Assembly (NCBI GenBank): GCA_025960445.1
Contig: JAICIT010000018.1
Span: forward strand, 1 to 13,338
Reading direction: 5' to 3'
DNA: 13,338 bases
Origin: Bradyrhizobium sp.
GTDB taxonomy: Bacteria > Pseudomonadota > Alphaproteobacteria > Rhizobiales > Xanthobacteraceae
Notes under the pieces: generated by a model
The model's database searches: none
Told to the model about the DNA's origin: nothing
What the model saw: the letters and a program-made list of their open reading frames with translations, nothing else
Translations under genes and position numbers: made by a program
Part shown: positions 1 through 7,234 of the stretch, one piece after another
How the letters are laid out: each line of letters opens with the position of its first letter
Position numbering within the stretch: position 1 is the first letter of the stretch

Positions 1-705
1 AAGGCCGAGCGCCGGCTCGAAGCGGCTTGATGGAATGCCGGAGGTGAAGCGCCGCAACGGTTCTTCCTTCTGCATGCCGATAATTGAATCATAATCGCCG
101 GTCATGCCCGCGTCGGTCATGTAGGCGGTGCCTCCGGAGAGAATCTGATGGTCGGCGGTCGGCACATGAGTGTGGGTGCCGACCACCAGACTGGCACGGC
201 CATCGCAGAAAAAACCGATCGCCTGCTTTTCGCTCGACGCCTCGCAATGAAAATCCACTACGATGGCGTCGGCCGCTCCGCGCAGCGGACAAGCCTCGAG
301 TTCGCGATTGATTGCCGCAAAGGGATCGTCGAACGGAGTCATGAAGACGCGGCCGAGGGCATTGATGATGAGCGCGCGCTTGCCGTTCCTGGTGTCGACC
401 AGCGCGGTGCCGCGCCCTGGCGTGCCCTTTGGGTAATTCGCTGGCCGAACCAGGCGCGGCGCGCGTTCGATGAAAACCAGCGCCTCTCGCTGGTCCCAGG
501 AATGATTGCCAAGGGTTATGGCGTCTGCGCCGGCATCGACAAATTCCTGATAGATAGCCTCGGTGATGCCGAAGCCGCCGGCGGCGTTCTCGCCATTGAC
601 GACGACGAGATCAAGCGCCCAGTCGCGGATCATGCCCGGCAGATGCTCCGAGACCGCGGTGCGCCCTGCCCTGCCAACGACGTCACCGACGAAAAGAATG
701 CGCAC
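1..705 (-). CDS. ymdB: YmdB/TIGR00282-type metallophosphoesterase, 3' end outside window
   Basis: Calcineurin-like metallophosphoesterase of the YmdB family, whose Bacillus subtilis member hydrolyses 2',3'-cyclic nucleotides; the substrate here is inferred. The 235 visible residues begin VRILFVGDVVGRAGR, with metal ligand Asp8. Then come VVNGENAAGG (residues 35-44, Asn37 and Glu39 region), LGNHSWD (65-71, His68), VDFHCEASSEKQA and the metal-binding GTHTHVPTADHQIL, followed by GTAYMTDAGMTG, a stretch typical of this family. Family members are about 260-280 residues long, so roughly 30-40 C-terminal residues lie beyond the window edge. I place the start at GTG 705-703: the family begins almost exactly there, and a GGAG ribosome-binding site stands about 8 bases upstream. 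The gene overlaps the end of the cyclo-ligase gene by 23 bases, which suggests co-transcription and translational coupling. Confidence 0.93.
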   Translation of the reverse strand, partial: MRILFVGDVVGRAGRTAVSEHLPGMIRDWALDLVVVNGENAAGGFGITEAIYQEFVDAGADAITLGNHSWDQREALVFIERAPRLVRPANYPKGTPGRGTALVDTRNGKRALIINALGRVFMTPFDDPFAAINRELEACPLRGAADAIVVDFHCEASSEKQAIGFFCDGRASLVVGTHTHVPTADHQILSGGTAYMTDAGMTGDYDSIIGMQKEEPLRRFTSGIPSSRFEPALGL

Positions 706-1285
706 CTGATAAGCTCCGGAAGTCGAACACTCGGCTGTCGGTTAGCACATAATCCAGTGCCACGTCGTGCTCCAGCGCCGGCACGGCCTCGACTTCCTGC
801 ACCCCAAAGGCAAGGCCGATCGCGGTGATCGGCCTCGATTTGCGCAATTGCACCAGCGTACGGTCGTAATGACCGGCGCCATAGCCGATGCGATGGCCGA
901 GCTTGTCAAACGCCGCCAACGGCACAAGCACGATCTCGGGCGTAATTTCGGCAGCGGCGGGAGACGGCTCGAGAATGCCGAGCGCGCCGCGCATAAGTCG
1001 GTCGTCGGCGGACCAGCTCCGAAATCTCAAGCCCTGGCCGCGCGCGGTGATCACTGGCAGCGACAGCCGCGCGCCTTCGGCCGCAAGTCTTTGCATCAAA
1101 GGTGCCGGATCAACCTCGCCGCGGATCGGCGAATAACCGGCGACCACCACACTCGGTTTGATTTCGATCGGCAGCCCGCGTTGGGCGATGATCTGTGCCG
1201 CGGCTGCGCGATGTCGATCGGTCAACGCCTCACGCGCAGCGATTGCCGCGGCGCGGAGTTCGGCCTTTTGCGGAGGAATCGACAT
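683..1285 (-). CDS. ygfA: 5-formyltetrahydrofolate cyclo-ligase
   Basis: ATP-dependent cytosolic enzyme that converts 5-formyl-THF to 5,10-methenyl-THF, returning a folate storage or by-product form to one-carbon metabolism. The 200-residue product matches the family length. Visible marks are the basic N-terminal helix KAELRAAAIAAREAL, the folate-site segment GYSPIRGEVDPAPLM, and the nucleotide/substrate loop VPLAAFDKLGHRIGYGAGHYDRTL split around residues 130-155, where the GYGxGxYDR signature is nearly perfect (His replaces the usual Tyr before Asp). It ends with DYVLTDSRVFDF, typical for the family. The frame stays open to an ATG at 1321, but those 12 extra codons (MDGRDKPGQIGA) translate the REP-like palindrome, so I choose ATG 1285 (MSIPPQK). 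Its Shine-Dalgarno is weak. Location downstream of 6S RNA matches the classic ssrS-ygfA linkage of proteobacteria. Confidence 0.95.
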   Translation of the reverse strand: MSIPPQKAELRAAAIAAREALTDRHRAAAAQIIAQRGLPIEIKPSVVVAGYSPIRGEVDPAPLMQRLAAEGARLSLPVITARGQGLRFRSWSADDRLMRGALGILEPSPAAAEITPEIVLVPLAAFDKLGHRIGYGAGHYDRTLVQLRKSRPITAIGLAFGVQEVEAVPALEHDVALDYVLTDSRVFDFRSLSGAHSFRR

Positions 1286-1296
1286 TGCCCCGATTT

Positions 1297-1354
1297 GGCC
1301 GGGCTTGTCCCGGCCATCCATGCCTTACTTGCTCAGACACTAAAGACGTGGATG
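1297..1354. repeat. REP-like palindromic element (two adjoining hairpins)
   Basis: Positions 1297-1303 (GGCCGGG) and 1309-1315 (CCCGGCC) form a perfect 7-bp stem with loop CTTGT. Directly next to it, 1315-1326 and 1343-1354 form a 12-position stem with ten Watson-Crick pairs, one G-T wobble and one mismatch around a 16-base loop. The ideal arm reads CATCCACGTCTT. From memory, the combination of a GGCCGGG-CTTGT-CCCGGCC hairpin with CATCCACGTCTT/AAGACGTGGATG arms is a common dispersed intergenic palindrome of Bradyrhizobium-type genomes; I could not run a search. It ends 11 bases before the cyclo-ligase start codon, so it would be transcribed as part of that leader. Confidence 0.7.
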
Positions 1355-1521
1355 TGAGCGACGTCTAGCGCGAATACGCGCCTCGCGCGTTTTCGGCCCG
1401 ATCATAATGACGATCAAAACTGCGAGCACGCGGCGCCGCGGCTGCGAGCTGCGACGGCGATGATGATAAAGCTCGAAGAAAATTTCGACAGCACAAACAA
1501 TAAGAGACAGCACAAACACAA
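1355..1521. other. Spacer between 6S RNA and the REP element, no gene seen
   Basis: About 170 bases between the 3' end of 6S RNA and the palindromic element. It contains short GC palindromes, for example GCGCG at 1368-1372 pairing with CGCGC at 1377-1381 around AATA. The half next to 6S RNA is A/T-rich on either strand. Open frames across it lack ribosome-binding sites and family resemblance. It probably acts as leader or processing spacer between ssrS and the cyclo-ligase gene. Confidence 0.5.
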
Positions 1522-1689
1522 GAAAAGTGCGAAGCCGCGATGGCCGTTGGAGCACTCGATCCCGGAGTTCCCTACGAAAGTAGGTGGGCACCATATGACC
1601 GGATCCACGGACCCGGCCAGGGACAGTTCCCTGAAGGATCGATAAGGCCCCGGGGATATATGGCTCCTGACGCGCGACACAGCTTCGCA
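1522..1689 (-). ncRNA. ssrS: 6S RNA
   Basis: Regulatory RNA that mimics an open promoter and binds the housekeeping-sigma RNA polymerase holoenzyme, mainly in stationary phase. The call rests on position (between zapA and the 5-formyl-THF cyclo-ligase gene, its usual place in many proteobacteria) and on structure. The 5' segment TGCGAAGC (minus strand, plus 1682-1689) pairs perfectly with GCTTCGCA (plus 1528-1535), and a further CGCG/CGCG pairing extends the closing stem past a small bulge. The interior has the GC-rich arms and unpaired centre of alphaproteobacterial 6S RNA, including GGAGCCATATATCCCCGG, GGATCCGGTCATATGGTGCC and GTAGGGAACTCCGGG. The 3' closing strand is followed by CTTTTCT, which resembles a terminator U-tract. 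Predicted length is about 165 nt. The ends may be off by several bases. Confidence 0.85.
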
Positions 1690-1694
1690 AAGCC

Positions 1695-1723
1695 AATGTA
1701 ACCATGCTTGCCGGCGATCGCCA
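1695..1723 (-). promoter_or_regulatory. Candidate sigma-70-type promoter of 6S RNA
   Basis: On the minus strand, TGGCGA (plus 1718-1723) and TACATT (plus 1695-1700) are separated by 17 bases. The -10 matches TATAAT at four of six positions, while the -35 is poor. Transcription starting about 7 bases downstream would begin near 1688-1689, which is where the closing stem of 6S RNA begins. That agreement is the main support. The promoter lies in the 50 bases between the zapA stop codon and ssrS. Confidence 0.5.
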
Positions 1724-1742
1724 GCGCTAACGCGCGTGATGG

Positions 1743-2126
1743 TCAACCAATGGCAACCCCGCCGCCAATGGTGCGATTCAGCACTTGCGTGGTTTTTTCG
1801 ATGCGGTCGGCGGCGGCGTTGAGCGCGTTGGCGACCGCGGCCTGGGTCGCGCGTGCACGATCGACGGCCGCCAGGCGGACATTGCGCAACGCCTCCAGCT
1901 CCTGTTCGAGATTGCGGATTCGTTGACCGGCATCCAGGAGCTCGTCACACGCGGTTAGCGCCGCCATCACAGTCAGCCGTGCATCGCCGATTTCGCCGAA
2001 CTTGCCGCGCAGACTTTGGATGCGCGATTCAAGATCGTCCGCGAGTTTCAGGAGCCGAGCCTCCTGACCTTCCTCGCAGGCCATCCGGTATTGCCGCGCA
2101 TTGATGGTGACGTTGATATGGCTCAT
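1743..2126 (-). CDS. zapA: Cell division protein ZapA
   Basis: Small cytoplasmic FtsZ-ring-associated protein that promotes bundling or alignment of FtsZ filaments at the division site. The 127-residue product starts MSHINVTINARQYRMACEEG, the ZapA head (beta strand plus the Y-x-[ML]-x-C-x-x-x-x-E segment). Next comes LLKLADDLESRIQSL and the conserved RLTVMAALTACDELLDA helix. The C-terminal half (about residues 65-118) is a long heptad-type coiled coil beginning RIRNLEQELEAL, which fits the dimer/tetramer coiled coil of ZapA. The length suits the alphaproteobacterial form. The ATG overlaps the TGA of the upstream coiled-coil gene as ATGA, so translation is very probably coupled. The 6S RNA gene follows after about 50 bases. 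Confidence 0.95.
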   Translation of the reverse strand: MSHINVTINARQYRMACEEGQEARLLKLADDLESRIQSLRGKFGEIGDARLTVMAALTACDELLDAGQRIRNLEQELEALRNVRLAAVDRARATQAAVANALNAAADRIEKTTQVLNRTIGGGVAIG

Positions 2127-2440
2127 GAGTCCTCGTCGGCGTGGAGTACCGAACGTATCGTGCCGATTGCGACGTCAAGCCTGTCGGCGATTTCGCGATT
2201 GACGCGCTCCAGCCGCCGCGATTTGACCAGCGATCCGTCCAGTTCATCGGCTAGCCGGGAGCGATCCGCGCCAAGCGCTTGAATTCGGCTCGCCAGTTCG
2301 TTTTCGTCCCGGTCCGCTTCCCGCCGCCGCTCGACCGCGCTCTCCAGCGCCTCGAGCGCCGTCATCAGCCGGCGCGTCGCGGCGTCGATATCGACGGATG
2401 AGGGCTCGTTGGCCGAGCCGTTGGCGGGGCGATCGCTCAT
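2123..2440 (-). CDS. zauP: DUF4164 coiled-coil protein, ZauP-type ZapA partner
   Basis: 105-residue acidic/basic helical protein. After a disordered head (MSDRPANGSANEPSS) nearly all of it, about residues 16-95, is a predicted coiled coil with heptad leucines, as in DATRRLMTALEALESAVE, LASRIQALGADRSRLADEL and RVNREIADRLDVAIG. No enzyme motif and no membrane segment are visible. The gene immediately upstream of zapA in Caulobacter encodes ZauP, a coiled-coil partner that works with ZapA to focus the Z-ring; position, size and fold match. The name is therefore an inference from synteny plus the DUF4164-like sequence. ATG 2440 is chosen because the 71 codons upstream in the open frame look non-coding and run through the divergent promoter region. 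The Shine-Dalgarno before 2440 is weak. The stop overlaps the zapA start (ATGA). Confidence 0.82.
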   Translation of the reverse strand: MSDRPANGSANEPSSVDIDAATRRLMTALEALESAVERRREADRDENELASRIQALGADRSRLADELDGSLVKSRRLERVNREIADRLDVAIGTIRSVLHADEDS

Positions 2441-2723
2441 GAGAGACAATGCGGACCTTCCCTGAGCCGACCGCCCGAAACTCGCGGTTCGGCAAGCGTT
2501 TAGACTGTGAAATTTACGAGGCAAGTGAGGCGAGCGCAACGTTGCTGGCGAGCTATGCACCGCAAAGCAACTTTTCGGCCCGACCGCGCGTTTCACTGCC
2601 TTGGACTCCCGGAACCGAGATGCTATCCAGCCCTGACTTCCCGTTACCAGCAACGCTTGCGCCGAGGCCGTTCGCCATACGTCGGATCGCCACCAAGCGG
2701 CTCATTTCAGGCGGATTTCCCTC
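2441..2723. promoter_or_regulatory. Divergent intergenic region between zauP and tkt
   Basis: This 283-bp stretch must hold the promoters for the minus-strand cell-division operon and the plus-strand carbon cluster. The best plus-strand candidate is listed separately. On the minus strand, TTGCCT followed by 16 bases and TAAACG (around 2510-2540) is a possible but weak promoter for zauP. One GACTC site, a CcrM/GANTC methylation motif, lies at 2604-2608; a single site can occur by chance. I see no CbbR-type TNA-N7/8-TNA cluster I would defend. Confidence 0.45.
2601..2629 (+). promoter_or_regulatory. Candidate sigma-70-type promoter for tkt
   Basis: TTGGAC at 2601-2606 and TATCCA at 2624-2629 are separated by exactly 17 bases. 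Each box matches the consensus at about half to two thirds of its positions. It would give an untranslated leader of roughly 85-90 bases before the transketolase ATG. The GANTC site at 2604-2608 overlaps the -35 box. Proposed from sequence only. Confidence 0.35.
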
Positions 2724-4715
2724 ATGACGCGTGTCGATCACTCCCGTATGGCCAATGCGATCCGCGCGCTGGCGATGGACGCCGTCGAGAAGGCGAAATC
2801 CGGCCATCCCGGCCTGCCGATGGGCGCGGCCGACGTCGCCACCGTGCTGTTCACGCAATTTTTGAAGTTCGACGCCGCCGACCCGCGCTGGCCGGACCGC
2901 GATCGCTTCATTCTGTCGGCCGGGCACGGTTCGATGCTGCTTTATGCGCTGCTGTACTTGACCGGCAACCAGGACGTCACCCTCGATCAGATCAAGAACT
3001 TTCGCCAGCTCGGCTCCAAGACGCCCGGCCATCCAGAGAATTTCATTACCTCCGGAATCGAGACCACCACGGGTCCGCTGGGCCAGGGCGTCGCCTCCTC
3101 CGTCGGAACGGCGCTCGCCGAACGGCTGCTGGCGGCCGAATTCGGCGAGGACATCGTCGATCATCACACCTACGTGCTGTGCTCCGATGGCGACCTGATG
3201 GAAGGCGTCAGCCACGAAGCGCTCGCGCTCGCCGGACATCTGAAGCTCTCGAAACTGATCTTCCTGTACGACGATAACGGGATCACCATCGACGGGCCGA
3301 TCACGTTGACCGATAATGTCGACCAGGTCGCGCGGTTCAAGGCCCATGGCTGGAATGCGGTCCAGATCGACGGCCACGATCAGAAAGCGATCGCCAACGC
3401 CATCACCAAGGCGCAGGCTTCCGATCGCCCGTCCTTGATCGCCTGCAAAACCATCATCGGTTTCGGCGCGCCGCATAAGGCCGGCACCGCCAAGGCGCAT
3501 GGCGAGCCGCTCGGCGCCGAGGAACTCGCCGGCGCCAAAAAGGCTTTGGGATGGGATTACGGACCGTTCGAGATTCCGGATGACGTATTGCAGGCCTGGC
3601 GCAACGTCGGAAAGCAGGGCGCCAGCGCGCATGCCGAGTGGCGCGGCCGCTTCGACAGTAAACCCGAGGCGCAACGCAGCGAATTCATTCGGCGCGTGCT
3701 CGATCGCAAGCGCCCGCCCGGCCTGACCGAGGCGATCCGAAAGCTCAAGGAAAAGCTGGTGGCGGAGCCGCCGACCATCGCCACCCGCAAGGCGAGCGAG
3801 ATGGTGCTGGACGCGCTGGTTCCGGAAATGCCGGAGCTGCTGCTGGGCTCGGCCGATCTGACGCCTTCGAACAACACCCGCACCAAGGGCCTGAAGGAAG
3901 TGACGCCCGGCGATTTCAGTGGCCGTTACATCCATTACGGCATTCGCGAGATGGGCATGGCGGCAGCCATGAATGGCATCTCGACGCATGGCGGCTTCGC
4001 GCCGGCCGGCGGCACGTTCCTGTGTTTCACCGATTACGCGCGGCCCTCGATGCGCATCGCGGCGCTCTCGCACACGCCGGTGGTCTATATCATGACTCAT
4101 GATTCCATCGGGCTTGGTGAAGACGGGCCCACGCATCAGCCGGTCGAACACCTCGCCGCACTCCGCGCCATGCCGAATATGCGGGTGTTCCGGCCTGCGG
4201 ACGCGGTGGAGACCGCCGAATGCTGGCAGCTCGCGCTGGAAAACACCGCCGGCCCGACGGTGCTTGCGCTGTCGCGTCAAAACCTGACGCCGGCGCGCAC
4301 CTCGGCGCATTCGGACAATCTATGCAAGCACGGTGGCTACGAGCTGGTCGCGGCCAAAGGCGAGGCCAAGGTCTCGCTGTTTGCTTCCGGTTCTGAAGTT
4401 GAAATCGCTGTGGCCGCGCAAAAGGAGCTTGCCGGACGCGGCATCCCAGCGCGCGTGGTCTCAGTACCCTCGCTCGAATTGCTGCTGGCGCAACCACCGG
4501 ACCGGCGGAAAACAATTATCGGCGCGGCAGGCGTCAAGATCGCGATCGAAGCCGCGGTGCGGTTCGGCTGGGATGCCGTGATCGGGCCGGACGGGATTTT
4601 CATCGGCATGAGCAGCTTCGGCGCCAGCGCGCCGGCGAAAGCGCTGTTCAAGCATTTCGGCGTTACCGCAGAAGCGGTAGTTGAGGCTGCGTCAAAGCAG
4701 CTTGGTGCAAAGTAG
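2724..4715 (+). CDS. tkt: Transketolase
   Basis: Thiamine-diphosphate enzyme that moves two-carbon ketol units between sugar phosphates in the non-oxidative pentose phosphate pathway and Calvin cycle. The 663-residue length is standard. N-terminal PP domain: [15 protein letters not shown] (His28), SAGHGSM (His68), TPGHPE (His103), GPLGQG, and the ThDP/Mg motif [16 protein letters not shown] with the metal ligand Asn in DDNGITIDG (Asp155, Asn185); His251 follows in [10 protein letters not shown]. Pyr domain: [14 protein letters not shown] with catalytic Glu409, [15 protein letters not shown] and [18 protein letters not shown]. The C-terminal domain is complete to the stop. All expected catalytic residues are present. 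The ATG follows AGGCGGATTTCCCTC, a modest ribosome-binding site. It is the first gene of the plus-strand cluster, 128 bases before gap. In autotrophs the same order is called cbbT-G-K-A, but no other CO2-fixation genes are seen. Confidence 0.98.
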   Translation: MTRVDHSRMANAIRALAMDAVEKAKSGHPGLPMGAADVATVLFTQFLKFDAADPRWPDRDRFILSAGHGSMLLYALLYLTGNQDVTLDQIKNFRQLGSKTPGHPENFITSGIETTTGPLGQGVASSVGTALAERLLAAEFGEDIVDHHTYVLCSDGDLMEGVSHEALALAGHLKLSKLIFLYDDNGITIDGPITLTDNVDQVARFKAHGWNAVQIDGHDQKAIANAITKAQASDRPSLIACKTIIGFGAPHKAGTAKAHGEPLGAEELAGAKKALGWDYGPFEIPDDVLQAWRNVGKQGASAHAEWRGRFDSKPEAQRSEFIRRVLDRKRPPGLTEAIRKLKEKLVAEPPTIATRKASEMVLDALVPEMPELLLGSADLTPSNNTRTKGLKEVTPGDFSGRYIHYGIREMGMAAAMNGISTHGGFAPAGGTFLCFTDYARPSMRIAALSHTPVVYIMTHDSIGLGEDGPTHQPVEHLAALRAMPNMRVFRPADAVETAECWQLALENTAGPTVLALSRQNLTPARTSAHSDNLCKHGGYELVAAKGEAKVSLFASGSEVEIAVAAQKELAGRGIPARVVSVPSLELLLAQPPDRRKTIIGAAGVKIAIEAAVRFGWDAVIGPDGIFIGMSSFGASAPAKALFKHFGVTAEAVVEAASKQLGAK

Positions 4716-4745
4716 GCCTATCGGAACATTCGGGATTATGATGCA

Positions 4746-4774
4746 TTGCAGCGTCCGACATTCACCAATAGATC
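4746..4774 (+). promoter_or_regulatory. Weak candidate promoter before gap
   Basis: In the 128-bp tkt-gap spacer, TTGCAG (4746-4751) and TAGATC (4769-4774) stand 17 bases apart. Each matches consensus at only about three of six positions. A short CGGCC/GGCCG stem with loop AAGAT follows at 4795-4809. The spacer is long enough for internal initiation, but the boxes are poor, so this is only a suggestion. Confidence 0.22.
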
Positions 4775-4843
4775 GACAGCAAGGTCAGAAAACCGGCCAA
4801 GATGGCCGCAAAACACCCGATTTCGAAGCTTAGGAGAAAGCGA

Positions 4844-5851
4844 ATGACAGTCCGGGTCGCAATTAACGGTTTTGGCCGCATCGGCCGCAATGTGCTCCGG
4901 GCGATCGCCGAGTCCGGGCGCAAAGATATCGAAGTGGTCGGGATCAACGATCTCGGCCCGGTCGAGACCAACGCGCATCTGCTGCGCTTCGATTCGGTGC
5001 ACGGTCGCTTCCCCGGGACGGTAACGGTCGAGGGCGATTCCATCAGCGTCGGCAACGGCAAGATGAAGGTTTCGGCCGAACGCGATCCCGCCAAGCTGCC
5101 GTGGAAAGAACTCGGCGTCGACATCGCGCTCGAATGCACGGGCATCTTCACCGCGAGAGACAAAGCCTCGCTGCATCTCACAGCGGGCGCCAAGCGCGTG
5201 CTGGTCTCGGCGCCCGCCGAGAACGCCGACGCGACCATCGTCTATGGGGTCAACCACGACAAGCTGACCAAGGATCACAAGGTGGTCTCGAACGGTTCCT
5301 GCACCACCAACTGCCTCGCGCCGATTGCCAAGGTGCTGAACGACACGGTAGGGATCGAGACCGGCTTCATGACCACGATACACGCCTACACTGGCGACCA
5401 GCCGACGCTCGATACATTACACAAGGATCTGTATCGCGGCCGGGCCGCGGCGATGTCGATGATCCCGACCTCCACCGGAGCGGCCAAGGCGATCGGCCTG
5501 GTGCTGCCGGAATTGCAAGGCAAGCTCGATGGCGTCGCGATCCGCGTCCCCACGCCGAACGTCTCGGTGGTCGATCTCAAAATCGTGGCGTCGCGCAAGA
5601 CCGACAAGGATGAGATTAATGACGCGATGAAGCGCGCGTCAGAGCAGCAGCTCAAGGGCATCCTGGCCTACACCACCGCCCCCAACGTCTCGATCGATTT
5701 CAATCACGACCCGCATTCCTCCACGCTCCACATGGACCAGACCAAGGTGCAGAACGGCACGCTGGTACGGGTGATGTCGTGGTACGACAATGAATGGGGC
5801 TTCTCCAATCGCATGGCGGACACCGCCGTGGCGATGGGGAAATTGCTCTGA
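4844..5851 (+). CDS. gap: Type I glyceraldehyde-3-phosphate dehydrogenase
   Basis: Oxidises glyceraldehyde-3-phosphate to 1,3-bisphosphoglycerate, or reverses this in gluconeogenesis and the Calvin cycle. The 335-residue product has the Rossmann motif [10 protein letters not shown] (7-16), a cofactor Asp at residue 36 in GINDL (usually a sign of NAD preference), catalytic SNGSCTTNC with Cys153, the base His180 in [30 protein letters not shown] and the C-terminal [12 protein letters not shown]. No key residue is missing. I choose ATG 4844 over the in-frame ATG 4802: a strong AGGAG sits at 4832-4836 and the family starts at [11 protein letters not shown]. It lies between tkt and pgk in the same direction. 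No second gap copy is visible here, so its direction in vivo cannot be told from the sequence. Confidence 0.98.
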   Translation: MTVRVAINGFGRIGRNVLRAIAESGRKDIEVVGINDLGPVETNAHLLRFDSVHGRFPGTVTVEGDSISVGNGKMKVSAERDPAKLPWKELGVDIALECTGIFTARDKASLHLTAGAKRVLVSAPAENADATIVYGVNHDKLTKDHKVVSNGSCTTNCLAPIAKVLNDTVGIETGFMTTIHAYTGDQPTLDTLHKDLYRGRAAAMSMIPTSTGAAKAIGLVLPELQGKLDGVAIRVPTPNVSVVDLKIVASRKTDKDEINDAMKRASEQQLKGILAYTTAPNVSIDFNHDPHSSTLHMDQTKVQNGTLVRVMSWYDNEWGFSNRMADTAVAMGKLL

Positions 5852-5929
5852 TTTTGCCGCCTCTCAAGCTTCCAGCACGCGCTTGAAAAAGGCGCACTCC
5901 TGAAGGTGGCGAAAAATCTCATCCTGCGG

Positions 5930-5952
5930 CGCCGTGCTAGCGCGGCGTCTTT
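5930..5952 (+). terminator. Possible weak terminator or hairpin between gap and pgk
   Basis: CGCCG (5930-5934) pairs with CGGCG (5943-5947) around an 8-base loop and is followed by TCTTT. The stem is short and the U-tract poor, so at most partial attenuation between gap and pgk is plausible. A second stem nearby, CAAGC near 5865 with GCTTG near 5881, is followed by A residues and does not resemble a terminator in the direction of transcription. Confidence 0.25.
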
Positions 5953-5973
5953 GATGAGTCTGTGAGACCGTCA

Positions 5974-7170
5974 ATGACCCAGACATTCCGCACCCTCGAT
6001 GATGTCGACGTGAAGGGCAAACGCGTCTTGCTGCGCGTCGATTTGAACGTGCCGATGGAAAATGGCCGCGTCACCGACACCACCAGGCTTGAACGCGTGA
6101 GTCCGACCATTGCCGAAATCTCCGGCAAAGGCGGCAAGGTGATCTTGCTGGCGCATCTCGGCCGGCCCAAGGGACGCGACCCGAAGGAATCACTGAAGCC
6201 TGTGGCTGACGCTCTTTCGCAGGTGATGGGAAAGCCGGTTCGGTTTGCCGAAGATTGCGTCGGCGATGTCGCCCAAAAGGCGGTCGCCGCCATGAAGGAC
6301 GGCGACATCCTCTGCCTGGAAAATACCCGCTTCCACAAGGAAGAAGAAAAGAACGATCCAGCATTCGTCGATGAGCTGGCGAAGCTCGGCGACATCTGGG
6401 TCAACGATGCTTTCTCGGCGGCGCATCGCGCGCACGCCTCGACCGAAGGCCTCGGTCACAAATTGCCGGCCTATGCGGGGCGGACGATGCAGGCCGAACT
6501 CGACGCGCTCGGAAAGGCGCTGGAGTCCCCGACCAAGCCGGTGATTGCGATCATCGGTGGCGCCAAGGTCTCCACCAAGATCGATCTTCTGCAAAACCTT
6601 GTCAGCAAGGTCGATGCGCTGGTGATCGGGGGCGGGATGGCCAACACCTTCCTGCATGCGCAGGGCGTGGGGATCGGCAAGTCGCTGGCGGAAAAGGAGC
6701 TGGCTGCGACGGCGCTGCGAATAATCGAGAAGGCGGATGCCGCCAATTGCGCGATCATCCTGCCGGTGGACGCCGTGGTGGCCTATCATTTCTCGGCCAA
6801 TGCGCCGTCGCATGCTTACGGCCTCGACGCGATCCCGGTGGAGGGCATGATCCTCGACGTCGGCCCGCAATCGATCGCGCGGATACACGCCGCGATCGAT
6901 GATGCCGCAACGCTGGTCTGGAATGGTCCGCTCGGCGCTTTCGAGATGACGCCGTTCGATCACGGTACGGTGGCCGCGGCGCGGCACGCCGCCGAGCGCA
7001 CCAAGGCAAGGAAGCTGGTCTCGGTCGCCGGCGGCGGCGATACGGTGGCGGCGCTGAACCAGGCCGGCGTCGCCGGCGATTTCACCTATGTTTCGACCGC
7101 TGGCGGCGCCTTCCTCGAATGGATGGAAGGCAAGCCGTTGCCGGGCGTCCAGGTCCTGCGCAACCGTTAG
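5974..7170 (+). CDS. pgk: Phosphoglycerate kinase
   Basis: Transfers phosphate between 1,3-bisphosphoglycerate and ADP to give 3-phosphoglycerate and ATP, reversibly, in the cytosol. The 398-residue product carries RVDLNVPM (Arg21, Asp23, Asn25, substrate site), [13 protein letters not shown] (His61), [29 protein letters not shown], the hinge/nucleotide segment [40 protein letters not shown] and the C-terminal GGGDTVAAL and [14 protein letters not shown] motifs. All are intact. GTG 5962 is an alternative start giving four more residues. I prefer ATG 5974 because family members begin close to [14 protein letters not shown]; neither start has a strong Shine-Dalgarno. It stands 122 bases after gap and 64 bases before the class II aldolase, consistent with one transcript. 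Confidence 0.97.
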   Translation: MTQTFRTLDDVDVKGKRVLLRVDLNVPMENGRVTDTTRLERVSPTIAEISGKGGKVILLAHLGRPKGRDPKESLKPVADALSQVMGKPVRFAEDCVGDVAQKAVAAMKDGDILCLENTRFHKEEEKNDPAFVDELAKLGDIWVNDAFSAAHRAHASTEGLGHKLPAYAGRTMQAELDALGKALESPTKPVIAIIGGAKVSTKIDLLQNLVSKVDALVIGGGMANTFLHAQGVGIGKSLAEKELAATALRIIEKADAANCAIILPVDAVVAYHFSANAPSHAYGLDAIPVEGMILDVGPQSIARIHAAIDDAATLVWNGPLGAFEMTPFDHGTVAAARHAAERTKARKLVSVAGGGDTVAALNQAGVAGDFTYVSTAGGAFLEWMEGKPLPGVQVLRNR

Positions 7171-7234
7171 CCCCAACCGATCGTTACATACCGACACAGA
7201 GGGCGCCAAAGCCCAACGCGGAGATAGAATACCG

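Noticed and set aside
1286..1321. Upstream ATG at 1321 as the cyclo-ligase start
   Set aside because: The extra residues are a translation of the REP-like palindrome, and the family N-terminus aligns at 1285.
148..1357. Plus-strand open frames (148-828 and 767-1357) across the metallophosphoesterase and cyclo-ligase genes
   Set aside because: Both are complements of genes with full family motifs on the minus strand; the plus-strand translations resemble nothing.
1340..1746. Minus-strand open frames of 110-121 codons over the 6S RNA region
   Set aside because: The interval folds as 6S RNA; the frames run through the RNA stems and have no coding character or start signal.
2553..4310. 585-codon open frame on the minus strand opposite transketolase
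   Set aside because: It is antisense to an intact tkt gene, has Arg/Gly/His-rich composition and no family resemblance. Long antisense frames are normal in GC-rich DNA with strong third-position bias.
4802..4843. Extended start for glyceraldehyde-3-phosphate dehydrogenase at ATG 4802
   Set aside because: The AGGAG before 4844 and the conserved V-R-V-A-I-N-G-F-G start show the shorter form is correct.
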